A stretch of DNA of 5,431 bases, taken from assembly GCA_964443315.1 (NCBI GenBank), contig CAYUCP010000049.1, positions 1-5,431 on the forward strand. Direction: 5' to 3'. The translations under genes were made by a program, and so were the position numbers. Positions 1 to 5,431 of the stretch are shown here, piece after piece. This DNA is from JAGOTP01 sp964443315. GTDB lineage: Bacteria > Patescibacteriota > Patescibacteriia > 2-12-FULL-60-25. Below the pieces are notes generated by a model that saw only the letters and a program-made list of their open reading frames with translations, made no database searches and was not told the DNA's origin. Every line of letters starts with the position of its first letter. Within the stretch, counting starts at the first letter, position 1.

Positions 1-1274
1 TGAACATGCAAGAACCAACCCCCATTCAGCGCCAGGCCATCCCCGTCGCTATGGAAGGCAATGATGTTGTTGGTATTGCTCAAACTGGAACCGGAAAAAC
101 CCTTGCGTTTGGCCTCCCCATGCTCCAACGCTTGGCCCAGCATAAGGGTCGTGGACTCGTCCTTCTCCCTACGCGCGAACTCGCAATCCAAGTTGATGAA
201 TCGCTCAAAAAGATCGGGGCTTCGATCGGCCTTCGTACCGCCGTCTTAATCGGTGGGGTTCCCATGGGTGGTCAGCTCCACGCGCTTCGAAACGCACCAC
301 ACGTGATCATCGCAACTCCTGGTCGCTTACTCGACCACATGGCGCAAGGCTCGCTTCGCTTGAATGACCTAAAAGTTTTGGTCTTAGACGAAGCCGACCG
401 CATGCTCGACATGGGGTTTGCTCCTCAGTTGAAGCGCATTTTTGAGTCCATTCCAAGTGATCGCCAGACCCTGCTGTTTTCTGCCACGATGCCAACCGAC
501 ATCGTTCAAATTGCTCGCAAGTACATGAAACAACCTACTCAAGTTGAAATTGCGCGCCAAGGCACAACAGCTGACACCATCACACAAGAACTCTTCATCG
601 TACGTAAAGAAGAAAAGATTCGTCTTATTTCAAAAATCCTCCAGGAACGTCGTGGGTCTACGCTCGTCTTTTCTCGAACCAAGCATGGCGCCCGTAAGCT
701 CACGCGTGCGATGCGCGCCCTTGGACATACAGCTGCCGAAATCCACTCAGATCGCACCCAAGCCCAACGTCAAACAGCTCTTCAAGGCTTCCGAACCGGT
801 AGCTACCGTGTACTGATCGCAACAGACATCGCTGCTCGTGGCATCGATGTAAAAGGCGTTGAACTTGTCATTAACTACGATCTCCCTGATCAAGCGGAGG
901 ATTACGTCCACCGCATCGGCCGCACAGGTCGCGCCGGAGCCACAGGTACCGCTATTTCATTCGCTACCCCAGATCAGTTGCGCGATGTTCGCACCATCGA
1001 ACGCCTGATTCGCTTACCGTTGCCAGTCTCTCCTCTTCCAGAGCTCCCAGACCTGCCTCCGATGCAACTCTCATCAGAGCCAGCCTATGAAGACCGTCCA
1101 GCCTACGGGCAACGCAGCGGACGATCCAGCTACGGCAGTAGCCGTTCGAACGGCGGACGTTCCTACGGATCAAGCCATTCTTCCCCTCGTTCATCGAGTC
1201 GTTTCGGTCAGCGTGGGAGAAGTAGTGGCAGCCAGCGTGGACCACGTCGCTCCACACACACCTCCAGTTTCTAA
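1..1274 (+). CDS. DEAD-box ATP-dependent RNA helicase, RhlE-type (5' end outside window)
   Basis: ATP-dependent RNA helicase that would unwind or remodel RNA in the cytoplasm (ribosome assembly, mRNA turnover or cold adaptation in relatives). Counting from the Met at base 6, the motifs appear in order: Q motif EPTPIQ (3-8), Walker A AQTGTGKT (25-32), Ia PTRELA (55-60), Ib TPGR (104-107), II DEAD (128-131) followed by RMLDMGF, III SAT (159-161), V ATDIAARGID (272-281) and VI HRIGRTGR (302-309). All catalytic residues are present. The RMLDMGF and RQTLLFSATMP blocks suggest the RhlE subfamily, but the subfamily is inferred. The Met at base 6 lies right at the Q motif, whereas relatives have some 20-30 residues before it including an upstream aromatic. 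The frame is also open to the left edge, so the true start is outside. The stop is TAA at 1272-1274. The last ~65 residues are a disordered Ser/Gly/Arg/Tyr tail. Confidence 0.96.
   Translation, partial: NMQEPTPIQRQAIPVAMEGNDVVGIAQTGTGKTLAFGLPMLQRLAQHKGRGLVLLPTRELAIQVDESLKKIGASIGLRTAVLIGGVPMGGQLHALRNAPHVIIATPGRLLDHMAQGSLRLNDLKVLVLDEADRMLDMGFAPQLKRIFESIPSDRQTLLFSATMPTDIVQIARKYMKQPTQVEIARQGTTADTITQELFIVRKEEKIRLISKILQERRGSTLVFSRTKHGARKLTRAMRALGHTAAEIHSDRTQAQRQTALQGFRTGSYRVLIATDIAARGIDVKGVELVINYDLPDQAEDYVHRIGRTGRAGATGTAISFATPDQLRDVRTIERLIRLPLPVSPLPELPDLPPMQLSSEPAYEDRPAYGQRSGRSSYGSSRSNGGRSYGSSHSSPRSSSRFGQRGRSSGSQRGPRRSTHTSSF
1068..1271 (+). other. Low-complexity Ser/Gly/Arg/Tyr tail of the helicase
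   Basis: Residues 355-422 (from the Met at base 6) follow the second RecA-like domain and have no globular character. They contain four spaced tyrosines (361, 367, 376, 387), two near-copies of SYGSS (375-379 and 386-390), and many Arg in RG/GR/RS settings, ending RGPRRSTHTSSF. Basic disordered tails of this sort are known in bacterial DEAD-box proteins, where they add non-specific RNA affinity and can favour condensate formation. That role is inferred here from composition only. Confidence 0.8.
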
Positions 1275-1279
1275 CAGCC

Positions 1280-1318
1280 CGTCCGTCCATGCTATACTGC
1301 GGTAAGTATGGACGAACG
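1280..1318 (+). promoter_or_regulatory. Inverted repeat covering the start codon, with the promoter -10 inside it
   Basis: The left arm 1280-1293 pairs with the right arm 1305-1318: 12 Watson-Crick pairs, one G-U wobble (1291/1307) and one mismatch (1283/1315), closing an 11-base loop. The right arm contains the whole ATG at 1308-1310. Read-through RNA from the helicase gene could therefore fold with the start codon buried, while RNA begun at the internal promoter would lack the left arm. No U-tract follows, so this is not a standard intrinsic terminator. As DNA it could also be an operator dyad around the -10 box. The pairing is seen directly; the function is inferred. Confidence 0.5.
1290..1298 (+). 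promoter_or_regulatory. Extended -10 promoter for the propeller/pilin gene pair
   Basis: The bases TGCTATACT match the extended -10 pattern TGnTATAAT, with one mismatch in the hexamer. At 18-bp spacing the candidate -35 is TTCTAA (1269-1274), which is poor (3 of 6) and overlaps the helicase stop codon, so activity would rest on the TG extension. A start site 6-8 bases downstream falls near 1304-1306, just before the ATG at 1308, so the mRNA would be almost leaderless. The box sits in the only gap upstream of the pair. It is predicted by eye. Confidence 0.55.
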
Positions 1319-2567
1319 TCGCAAGAAACTGCTCTTTCTTTGTCTTTTCATCATCGCGGTTATCGGCATCGCCGTGGTGTTGTACTTCCTCTTTTTCCGA
1401 GCGATTACTCCTAATGCACCAGGAACGACCACCGCTCCCGGCACAGGCAACTCGCTTCCTCGCGCTTCCGATGGGAGTCCTGATATTGCTGGTCGACCGA
1501 TCACAGGGACACTTCCGGGGGCCGGAGCAAATCCGGGGAGCGTTGTGGTGGGCGAAATTCCGACACTTCCGGGCACGACTCTTCTTCCAGACGCGCCAAA
1601 AGTTTCGATTCTCGCCCAGAATGTTCGTCTTCCGATCGCAACGTCACGCGCCGGTGGCAACGCTGTCCGCTTTTACGATCCAGCCGATGGTAAATTCTAT
1701 TCCGTCCTAGACGATGGAACGCGCGTCGCTCTCTCGGAAAATGTGTTTCCGAATGTCGATAAAGTAACCTGGGGAAATAAGAGCGAAAAGGCCGTTATCG
1801 GCTTTCCCGATGGCAGTCAGGTCATTTATGATTTTGCCCAAGATAAACAAACAACCATTCCTCGCTATTGGCAGGACCTTCAATTTTCCCCAGATGATGA
1901 CCAGGTAGTTGCGAAAAGCTTGGGCACAAGTCCAACAAACCGTTTTTTGATCATTGCAAACACTGACGGATCCGACCCACGTCCGATCGAAGAAATGGGA
2001 AACAACCAGGATAAGGTTATGGTGAGTTGGTCACCAAATAATCAAACCGTTGCCTTCTCACGAACGGGCGATCCACTCGGTGCCAATCGTGAACAGATTT
2101 TATTGGTTGGAAAAAACCAGGAAAACTTCCGAGGATTGATCGTTGAAGGCCGCGGCTTTACTCCAAATTGGTCACCGGATGGCTCACGGCTTCTCTATAG
2201 CGTCTGGAACAGCGACGGGGGCTATCATCCAACTCTGTGGCTGAGTGGCGCTTCGGGCGATCAGGTAAACGCGAATCGTCGTCGAATGGATGTAGAAACG
2301 TGGGCAGATAAATGTACTTGGGTAAATACAACCACCGTTATCTGTGGCGTTCCAAAGTCTATGCCGGATGGAGCTGGACTGCAGCGCTCGCTCTTTGATG
2401 TTGGACCTGACATGCTCATGAAGCTTGACCTCGCCAACGGTCAAATGACACCGATCCAAGATCCTGGCCAGAACGTTGTCGTCCGCTCTGTTCGAGCTTC
2501 CGCAGATGGGAGCCATGTCTTCGTGACCGATGGCAACAGCGGCCAATTGATTAAGGTGCGCATTTAA
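1308..2567 (+). CDS. Membrane-anchored PD40/TolB-like beta-propeller protein
   Basis: A 419-aa protein with a short basic N-terminus (DERRKK) and one membrane helix at about residues 8-30, which predicts cytoplasmic N-terminus and external bulk. Residues ~33-95 are a Pro/Gly/Thr/Ala linker. From ~100 onward the chain is beta-rich with WD40-like/PD40 blade signatures: FSPDDDQVVA (193-202), WSPNNQTVAFS (241-251), WSPDGSRLLYS (288-298) and a degenerate ASADGSHVFVTD (397-408). This is the TolB-type propeller pattern, a fold for protein interaction; no catalytic site is visible. Cys336 and Cys346 are the only cysteines outside the helix and could form a disulfide. There is no lipobox, so it is an anchor and not a lipoprotein. 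The ATG at 1308 directly precedes the basic residues and the helix, but it has no properly spaced Shine-Dalgarno. The stop is 7 bases before the pilin gene, implying an operon. The exact role is unknown. Confidence 0.85.
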   Translation: MDERRKKLLFLCLFIIAVIGIAVVLYFLFFRAITPNAPGTTTAPGTGNSLPRASDGSPDIAGRPITGTLPGAGANPGSVVVGEIPTLPGTTLLPDAPKVSILAQNVRLPIATSRAGGNAVRFYDPADGKFYSVLDDGTRVALSENVFPNVDKVTWGNKSEKAVIGFPDGSQVIYDFAQDKQTTIPRYWQDLQFSPDDDQVVAKSLGTSPTNRFLIIANTDGSDPRPIEEMGNNQDKVMVSWSPNNQTVAFSRTGDPLGANREQILLVGKNQENFRGLIVEGRGFTPNWSPDGSRLLYSVWNSDGGYHPTLWLSGASGDQVNANRRRMDVETWADKCTWVNTTTVICGVPKSMPDGAGLQRSLFDVGPDMLMKLDLANGQMTPIQDPGQNVVVRSVRASADGSHVFVTDGNSGQLIKVRI

Positions 2568-2574
2568 CTATCGT

Positions 2575-2658
2575 ATGGCATTGCGCTTGTGGGTCCGCTT
2601 AGGAGTCGTTGCACTCGTCGGTTTAGCGTCCTTAGGACAATCGCTTCCGGCCCTCGCC
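2575..2658 (+). other. Sec signal peptide of the pilin-fusion protein
   Basis: The n-region is MALRLWVR with two arginines. The hydrophobic core runs LGVVALVGLASLG. The c-region SLPALA fits cleavage after A28, with AQA30 as an alternative. The mature chain begins with a Cys-rich domain, consistent with oxidative folding outside the membrane. There is no lipobox cysteine. Confidence 0.85.
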
Positions 2659-4344
2659 CAAGCCACCGGAGGCGCAACCTGTCTCTGTACGATTGCTGGA
2701 ACAGGCTTCCCAATAGCAGGCTGGACTGGTGCACAAATCGCAGCAGGGGCTGCTACAGCAGATCAACGTACACAAGCTCAACGCACTTGTGAAAGCGCTC
2801 CTATTAGCGGACGGTTCGATCCAGCTCAATTCAGCTGTACCGTCTCCAGAGCCTGTGATCCTGTGTTTGCAAGTACATTAAACGCTCAGTTATCAGGGCA
2901 ACCAGCTACTGCAAGCTGTGCTGCTGGTCCTTCAGGTGGAGGTGGTACAACACCAACTCCTGCCCCGGCTGGAGGAACAACTCCTGGTACCCCACCCCAG
3001 ACAACTCCTGCAACCTCAACCGGAGAGACAGAAGCAGCGAGTAGCGGCGAAGAAGGTGCTCCTAGACCCTTTGTTCCGATTCGTCCAAATCCAGCTGTCC
3101 CCATTCCAGGGGTTGAGTTTACGAATGCGGTTGAACGAGATGGGATGATTGAAATCCCCTACTTGGCACAGTACATCTCAGGGATTTACCGGTTGTCTGT
3201 TGGGTTAGGCGCTATTTTAGCGGCTATCATGATTGTCTATGGAGGGTTCCGGTACATGCTCGCGGCAGCACTCCCTCAGGTGCAGGAGAGTAAAAGCATT
3301 ATCCAAGATGCCGTGATTGGACTTGTGGTTCTGCTCTCGAGCTTCTTGATTCTGAAGACGATTAATCCGAAGCTGGTGGAGGTGGCGCCGCTGAGGATAC
3401 AGAGAATTCAGAACATCCCCGTATCCGAGGACAGTGCGTTCGACAGCCTCGCCATGGAAGCGGATCCAGATAGCCCCGCCGACGGCCCCGCCGCCACAGG
3501 AAACGCTGGCACAACCGGTCCCGGACCAGCTCGCTTCTGCCGACAAACGCTCGCCGCCAGACCAAGACCAAACAACAGCACAGTTTGGTGCGCTGCCTGC
3601 CAAAGCGTCGTCTCTTGCGGAACACGTATCATTGGCGGCCCAGACCCAGCCTGTCCGGCCCTTATCGGCTCATGCGGAGGCTCATATGGGAAATTCCTCG
3701 CATCAGTGACAGGAAACTGCTCAGGGAAAACCTTCCGATCCCTAGAGGGCCTCGACGGCGGTACGTACGGAATCTTGGGCTACATGCACCAGAACCTTCC
3801 ACAGCTTCTTCAAAAACTTCAACGGAAAGATGCGGCAACCTATAACCGCGTTCTCACCGCGGGAAACAACCGTGACATTTCCGCGAACGCGTTCTGCACA
3901 TCCAACCAAACGGATCGTGGGTTTATTTGTAACGCGGATTACCGCCGCATGCTGGAAACAGCCCTCCCTACCCGTGCTTTTGCTCTCGCTCAGCTAGAGG
4001 ACTCTTACAACAAATATCAACAACGCGTGAGAGCCGCTACGAGCCACGGCTTCCGTTCGTCCTATGGCCAAGCCATGTGGGCCACCGTTGCTAATAACCC
4101 CGGGAGATGCGGTGCTGGCTTTGGCATCGTGCTTGATGCGTGCCGCCATCTGTCTGGCGCCAGCGAAAGCGAACGCATCGATTGTTTCTTGGATAAATTC
4201 GTTGAACTTGGCTGTCGCGGTGGCGTTCCAGGCGCTCGACGTCGTGCGGAATCGATTCGCCAAGAACTGCGAAATGTTTCACGAACCGACAGCGTCGCTC
4301 CACCAACACTCCAGCAACTCGAAGCCTGTATTCCAAACTACTAA
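2575..4344 (+). CDS. Multidomain secreted protein: Cys-rich N-domain, CPR-type T4SS pilin module, lysozyme-like C-domain
   Basis: A 589-aa envelope protein. Parts in order: signal peptide (1-28, cleavage after ALA28 or AQA30); Cys-rich N-domain (C36, C38, C72, C88, C94, C115); Gly/Pro/Thr linker (~117-170); two-helix module (~175-275) with IPGVEF, YLAQYISGIYR, helix 1 (~203-223) ending YGGFRYM, helix 2 (~243-263) and TINPKL; Cys-rich C-domain (~320-589, 14 cysteines). The module matches the CPR type IV secretion pilin family (VirB2/TrbC-like), members of which are usually much shorter. The signal peptide and two helices put both Cys-rich ends outside and the short loop (ALPQVQESK) inside. The C-domain has E391 followed by DGGTYGI, then ALPTRAFALAQLEDSYNKY, resembling lysozyme-superfamily enzymes of GH46/VgrG-3 type; this is tentative. 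The ATG at 2575 gives a good signal peptide. It lies 7 bases after the previous stop with no clear ribosome site, so translational coupling is likely. Pilin module confident, enzyme domain not. Confidence 0.85.
   Translation: MALRLWVRLGVVALVGLASLGQSLPALAQATGGATCLCTIAGTGFPIAGWTGAQIAAGAATADQRTQAQRTCESAPISGRFDPAQFSCTVSRACDPVFASTLNAQLSGQPATASCAAGPSGGGGTTPTPAPAGGTTPGTPPQTTPATSTGETEAASSGEEGAPRPFVPIRPNPAVPIPGVEFTNAVERDGMIEIPYLAQYISGIYRLSVGLGAILAAIMIVYGGFRYMLAAALPQVQESKSIIQDAVIGLVVLLSSFLILKTINPKLVEVAPLRIQRIQNIPVSEDSAFDSLAMEADPDSPADGPAATGNAGTTGPGPARFCRQTLAARPRPNNSTVWCAACQSVVSCGTRIIGGPDPACPALIGSCGGSYGKFLASVTGNCSGKTFRSLEGLDGGTYGILGYMHQNLPQLLQKLQRKDAATYNRVLTAGNNRDISANAFCTSNQTDRGFICNADYRRMLETALPTRAFALAQLEDSYNKYQQRVRAATSHGFRSSYGQAMWATVANNPGRCGAGFGIVLDACRHLSGASESERIDCFLDKFVELGCRGGVPGARRRAESIRQELRNVSRTDSVAPPTLQQLEACIPNY
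3097..3399 (+). other. T4SS pilin-like two-helix module (VirB2/TrbC-like, CPR type)
   Basis: Residues ~175-275. An IPG motif (177-179) leads into YLAQYISGIYR, a Gly/Ala-rich first membrane helix (LGAILAAIMIVYGGF), a short polar loop, a second helix (AVIGLVVLLSSFLIL) and TINPKL. In known type IV secretion systems, VirB2-like subunits of similar two-helix shape form the pilus or channel. In CPR bacteria this family is common but its function is not well established. Here it is internal, flanked by Cys-rich domains on both sides. Confidence 0.8.
3532..4341 (+). other. Cys-rich C-terminal domain, possibly lysozyme/chitosanase-superfamily hydrolase
   Basis: Residues ~320-589. An initial Cys cluster includes CAAC (339-342), C348, C360, C367 and C382. 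Then comes a mostly helical region with E391 followed by DGGTYGI (394-400), a helix around LPQLLQKLQ, ALPTRAFALAQLEDSYNKY (463-481), SYGQAMWATVANNPGRCG (496-513), and the remaining Cys residues 523, 537, 547 and 585. A glutamate just before a GG-x-YG-like turn, then an F-x-x-AQ helix about 70 residues on, resembles GH46 chitosanases and VgrG-3-type muramidases. Assignment is from pattern memory; the catalytic residues are not established. Confidence 0.4.
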
Positions 4345-4348
4345 GGCT

Positions 4349-5431
4349 CTAGCCAAAGATAAACGCCTGCAAGCGCTGGCCAAAGGTCAGATACGGCCAG
4401 GACAGTTTGTAAATCTGCTTGTCTGCATCTGAATATTTTCCAAATGAACGTCGGAAGGTTCGGCGATTGAGCATATAGACCGGCGCAAATCGCTCAGGTA
4501 ATGTCTGTGCTAACGAAAGATAAAATCGCTCCGCTTCGTGCTCGGAAGCAAAGAGCGCCTGACTGTAGCGTAACGTAAAATTCGTGAAGGTTTCTTGGTC
4601 AACACATTCCAAGAGCTGGAGGAGGAACTCTCTTTCGTGAAAGGGAAATTTTCCGTATCGAACGATCTTTTCAAGTAAACGCTGTGCATGAACGGGCTCG
4701 ATAAAATACCCACGCAGCGCTTCAAAGAAGGCTGCGTGAAAAATCGATGCATGCTTGAAGTCGATGCGCTCCAGGAGCTGGATACGAAGTGGATTCAGGT
4801 CACCCTGACCCTTGCGACGAGATACTTCGTAGAGCAACGAGCTGTACGTTGTAACATCGAGGTTGCCGAAGTTGGCATCATCCACGATACGTGTCAAAAG
4901 ACGCTTGATATCCAGCAATGTCTCGCCGTCTGATGTACGATCGAAGATGGAAGATAGGCTGGCAACAACATTTCGATACAACGAAAAAGATCGCTGGGAA
5001 TCAACTAGCACTTCTAACGGGAGCTGTTGGTTATACAACAATTCAATAATCACCTTGTTTGGCCAATCTTCCTGCCGACGATACCGCTCCAAGAGCTGAA
5101 CAAAGGCTGGCAATTCTACAACCATTACTTCTTTCGCTAAGCGAACAAAGGCTCCTTCAATTGAATAGGAATTCGTTCGGTTTTGCTCAAGGAGCTTCCC
5201 CAAGGCTTCAATCCGACGCTCTGAATAGGTCCGAAGTGTCCATTCGACCATCCGTGACCAGTTAGACGAGACTCGCCCAATCAAAGGCAACTGAGGAAAG
5301 AGTGCCTCTTTGGCGACACCCAGCTCAGCAACCGCTTTTAAGAACAGGTCGAGATCGAGCTCCGTTTGAACCTGGTCTAGCGCCGAAACCACTTGCCCAA
5401 TCCATTCCGGGGCCTGATGCAAAAGAGCGAT
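4349..5431 (-). CDS. Unrecognised all-helical, Leu-rich protein (5' end outside window)
   Basis: At least 360 residues, ending with TAG at 4351-4349. The frame stays open to the right edge: a TTG at 5422-5420 is preceded by in-frame Ile-Ala-Leu, so the real start is probably outside. I do not recognise a family. The chain is strongly helical, rich in Leu, Glu, Arg and Gln, with one cysteine (in LLECVDQ) and no signal peptide or membrane helix in the visible part, so a soluble cytoplasmic protein is most likely. Counting the TTG as residue 1, a recurring [Q/R]LL(E/T) motif followed by an aromatic occurs at 109 (LLERYRRQEDW), 174 (LLTRIVDDANF), 215 (LLERIDFKHASIF), 248 (LLEKIVRYGKF) and 269 (LLECVDQETF), suggesting an alpha-solenoid of degenerate helical hairpins. 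The C-terminus is basic and aromatic (NRRTFRRSFGKY, then ...QAFIFG). It converges on the pilin-fusion gene with 4 bp between stops, so it is not in that operon. Confidence 0.8.
   Translation of the reverse strand: MALLHQAPEWIGQVVSALDQVQTELDLDLFLKAVAELGVAKEALFPQLPLIGRVSSNWSRMVEWTLRTYSERRIEALGKLLEQNRTNSYSIEGAFVRLAKEVMVVELPAFVQLLERYRRQEDWPNKVIIELLYNQQLPLEVLVDSQRSFSLYRNVVASLSSIFDRTSDGETLLDIKRLLTRIVDDANFGNLDVTTYSSLLYEVSRRKGQGDLNPLRIQLLERIDFKHASIFHAAFFEALRGYFIEPVHAQRLLEKIVRYGKFPFHEREFLLQLLECVDQETFTNFTLRYSQALFASEHEAERFYLSLAQTLPERFAPVYMLNRRTFRRSFGKYSDADKQIYKLSWPYLTFGQRLQAFIFG

Noticed and set aside
6..8. ATG at base 6 as the true helicase start
   Set aside because: It is immediately before the Q motif, so the expected N-terminal residues would be missing, and the frame remains open to the window edge.
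964..1290. Open frame of 108 codons on the minus strand opposite the helicase tail
   Set aside because: It is antisense to the Ser/Gly/Arg-rich tail, whose codon composition makes stop-free reverse frames likely; there is no domain or credible start context.
2547..2574. TTGATT plus TATCGT as a promoter for the pilin-fusion gene
   Set aside because: The -10-like hexamer abuts the ATG, so transcription would begin inside the coding sequence. The 7-bp gap fits an operon better.
3217..3603. Open frame of 128 codons on the minus strand opposite the pilin-fusion gene
   Set aside because: It lies wholly opposite a gene with clear signal peptide, membrane helices and family motifs. Its translation has low-complexity Gly/Ser/Trp character and no recognisable domain.
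4323..4348. AGCCT / AGGCT inverted repeat across the pilin-fusion stop codon
   Set aside because: A 5-bp stem with a 16-base spacer and no T-run on either side; expected by chance at this length.
4376..4400. Inverted repeat CTGGCC / GGCCAG just after the pilin-fusion gene, as a terminator
   Set aside because: The stem is only 6 bp with a 13-base loop, it lies inside the opposing coding region, and the following GACAGTTTGT is not a proper U-tract.
5420..5422. TTG as the true start of the minus-strand gene
   Set aside because: In-frame codons continue to the window edge and the predicted helix appears to continue upstream, so the start is probably outside the window.
1..5431. Mobile element, CRISPR array, tRNA/rRNA or alternative genetic code
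   Set aside because: I saw no transposase or integrase motifs, regularly spaced direct repeats, or RNA-gene structure. All four reading frames end in TAA or TAG and none needs UGA read-through.

Overview
The window looks like ordinary chromosome from a member of the Patescibacteria (Candidate Phyla Radiation, CPR). The main reason is the third gene. It carries the two-helix 'type IV secretion system pilin' module that is abundant in CPR genomes: an IPG motif, a Y-I-x-x-I-Y-R segment, YGGFRYM at the end of the first membrane helix, and an INP motif after the second. Its neighbour, a membrane-anchored PD40/TolB-like beta-propeller, also suits that group. All stops are standard (TAA, TAA, TAA, TAG) and nothing suggests UGA recoding. 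The CPR assignment is an inference from gene content; there is no rRNA or other marker here.

Layout, left to right. (1) A DEAD-box RNA helicase of RhlE type, cut off by the left edge but otherwise intact, ending in a disordered Ser/Gly/Arg/Tyr tail. (2) A 33-bp intergenic gap holding an extended -10 promoter, set inside an inverted repeat whose right arm covers the next start codon. (3) A 419-aa protein with one N-terminal membrane anchor, a Pro/Gly/Thr linker and an extracytoplasmic propeller. (4) After 7 bp, a 589-aa secreted or membrane protein with four parts: signal peptide plus Cys-rich N-domain, low-complexity linker, two-helix pilin module, and a Cys-rich C-terminal domain that resembles lysozyme-superfamily muramidases/chitosanases. 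(5) On the opposite strand, converging with a 4-bp gap, an unrecognised Leu-rich all-helical protein cut off by the right edge.

Genes 3 and 4 probably form one transcription unit, driven by the promoter in the 33-bp gap, and both products should sit on the outer face of the cytoplasmic membrane. The pilin-like module would form or anchor an envelope assembly, the C-terminal domain may cut peptidoglycan, and the propeller may be an accessory or interaction subunit. The helicase is a cytoplasmic RNA-remodelling enzyme with no obvious tie to them. The most interesting points are the pilin plus putative lysozyme-like fusion, the start-codon hairpin with a promoter in its loop, and the repeat-like architecture of the unrecognised minus-strand protein.
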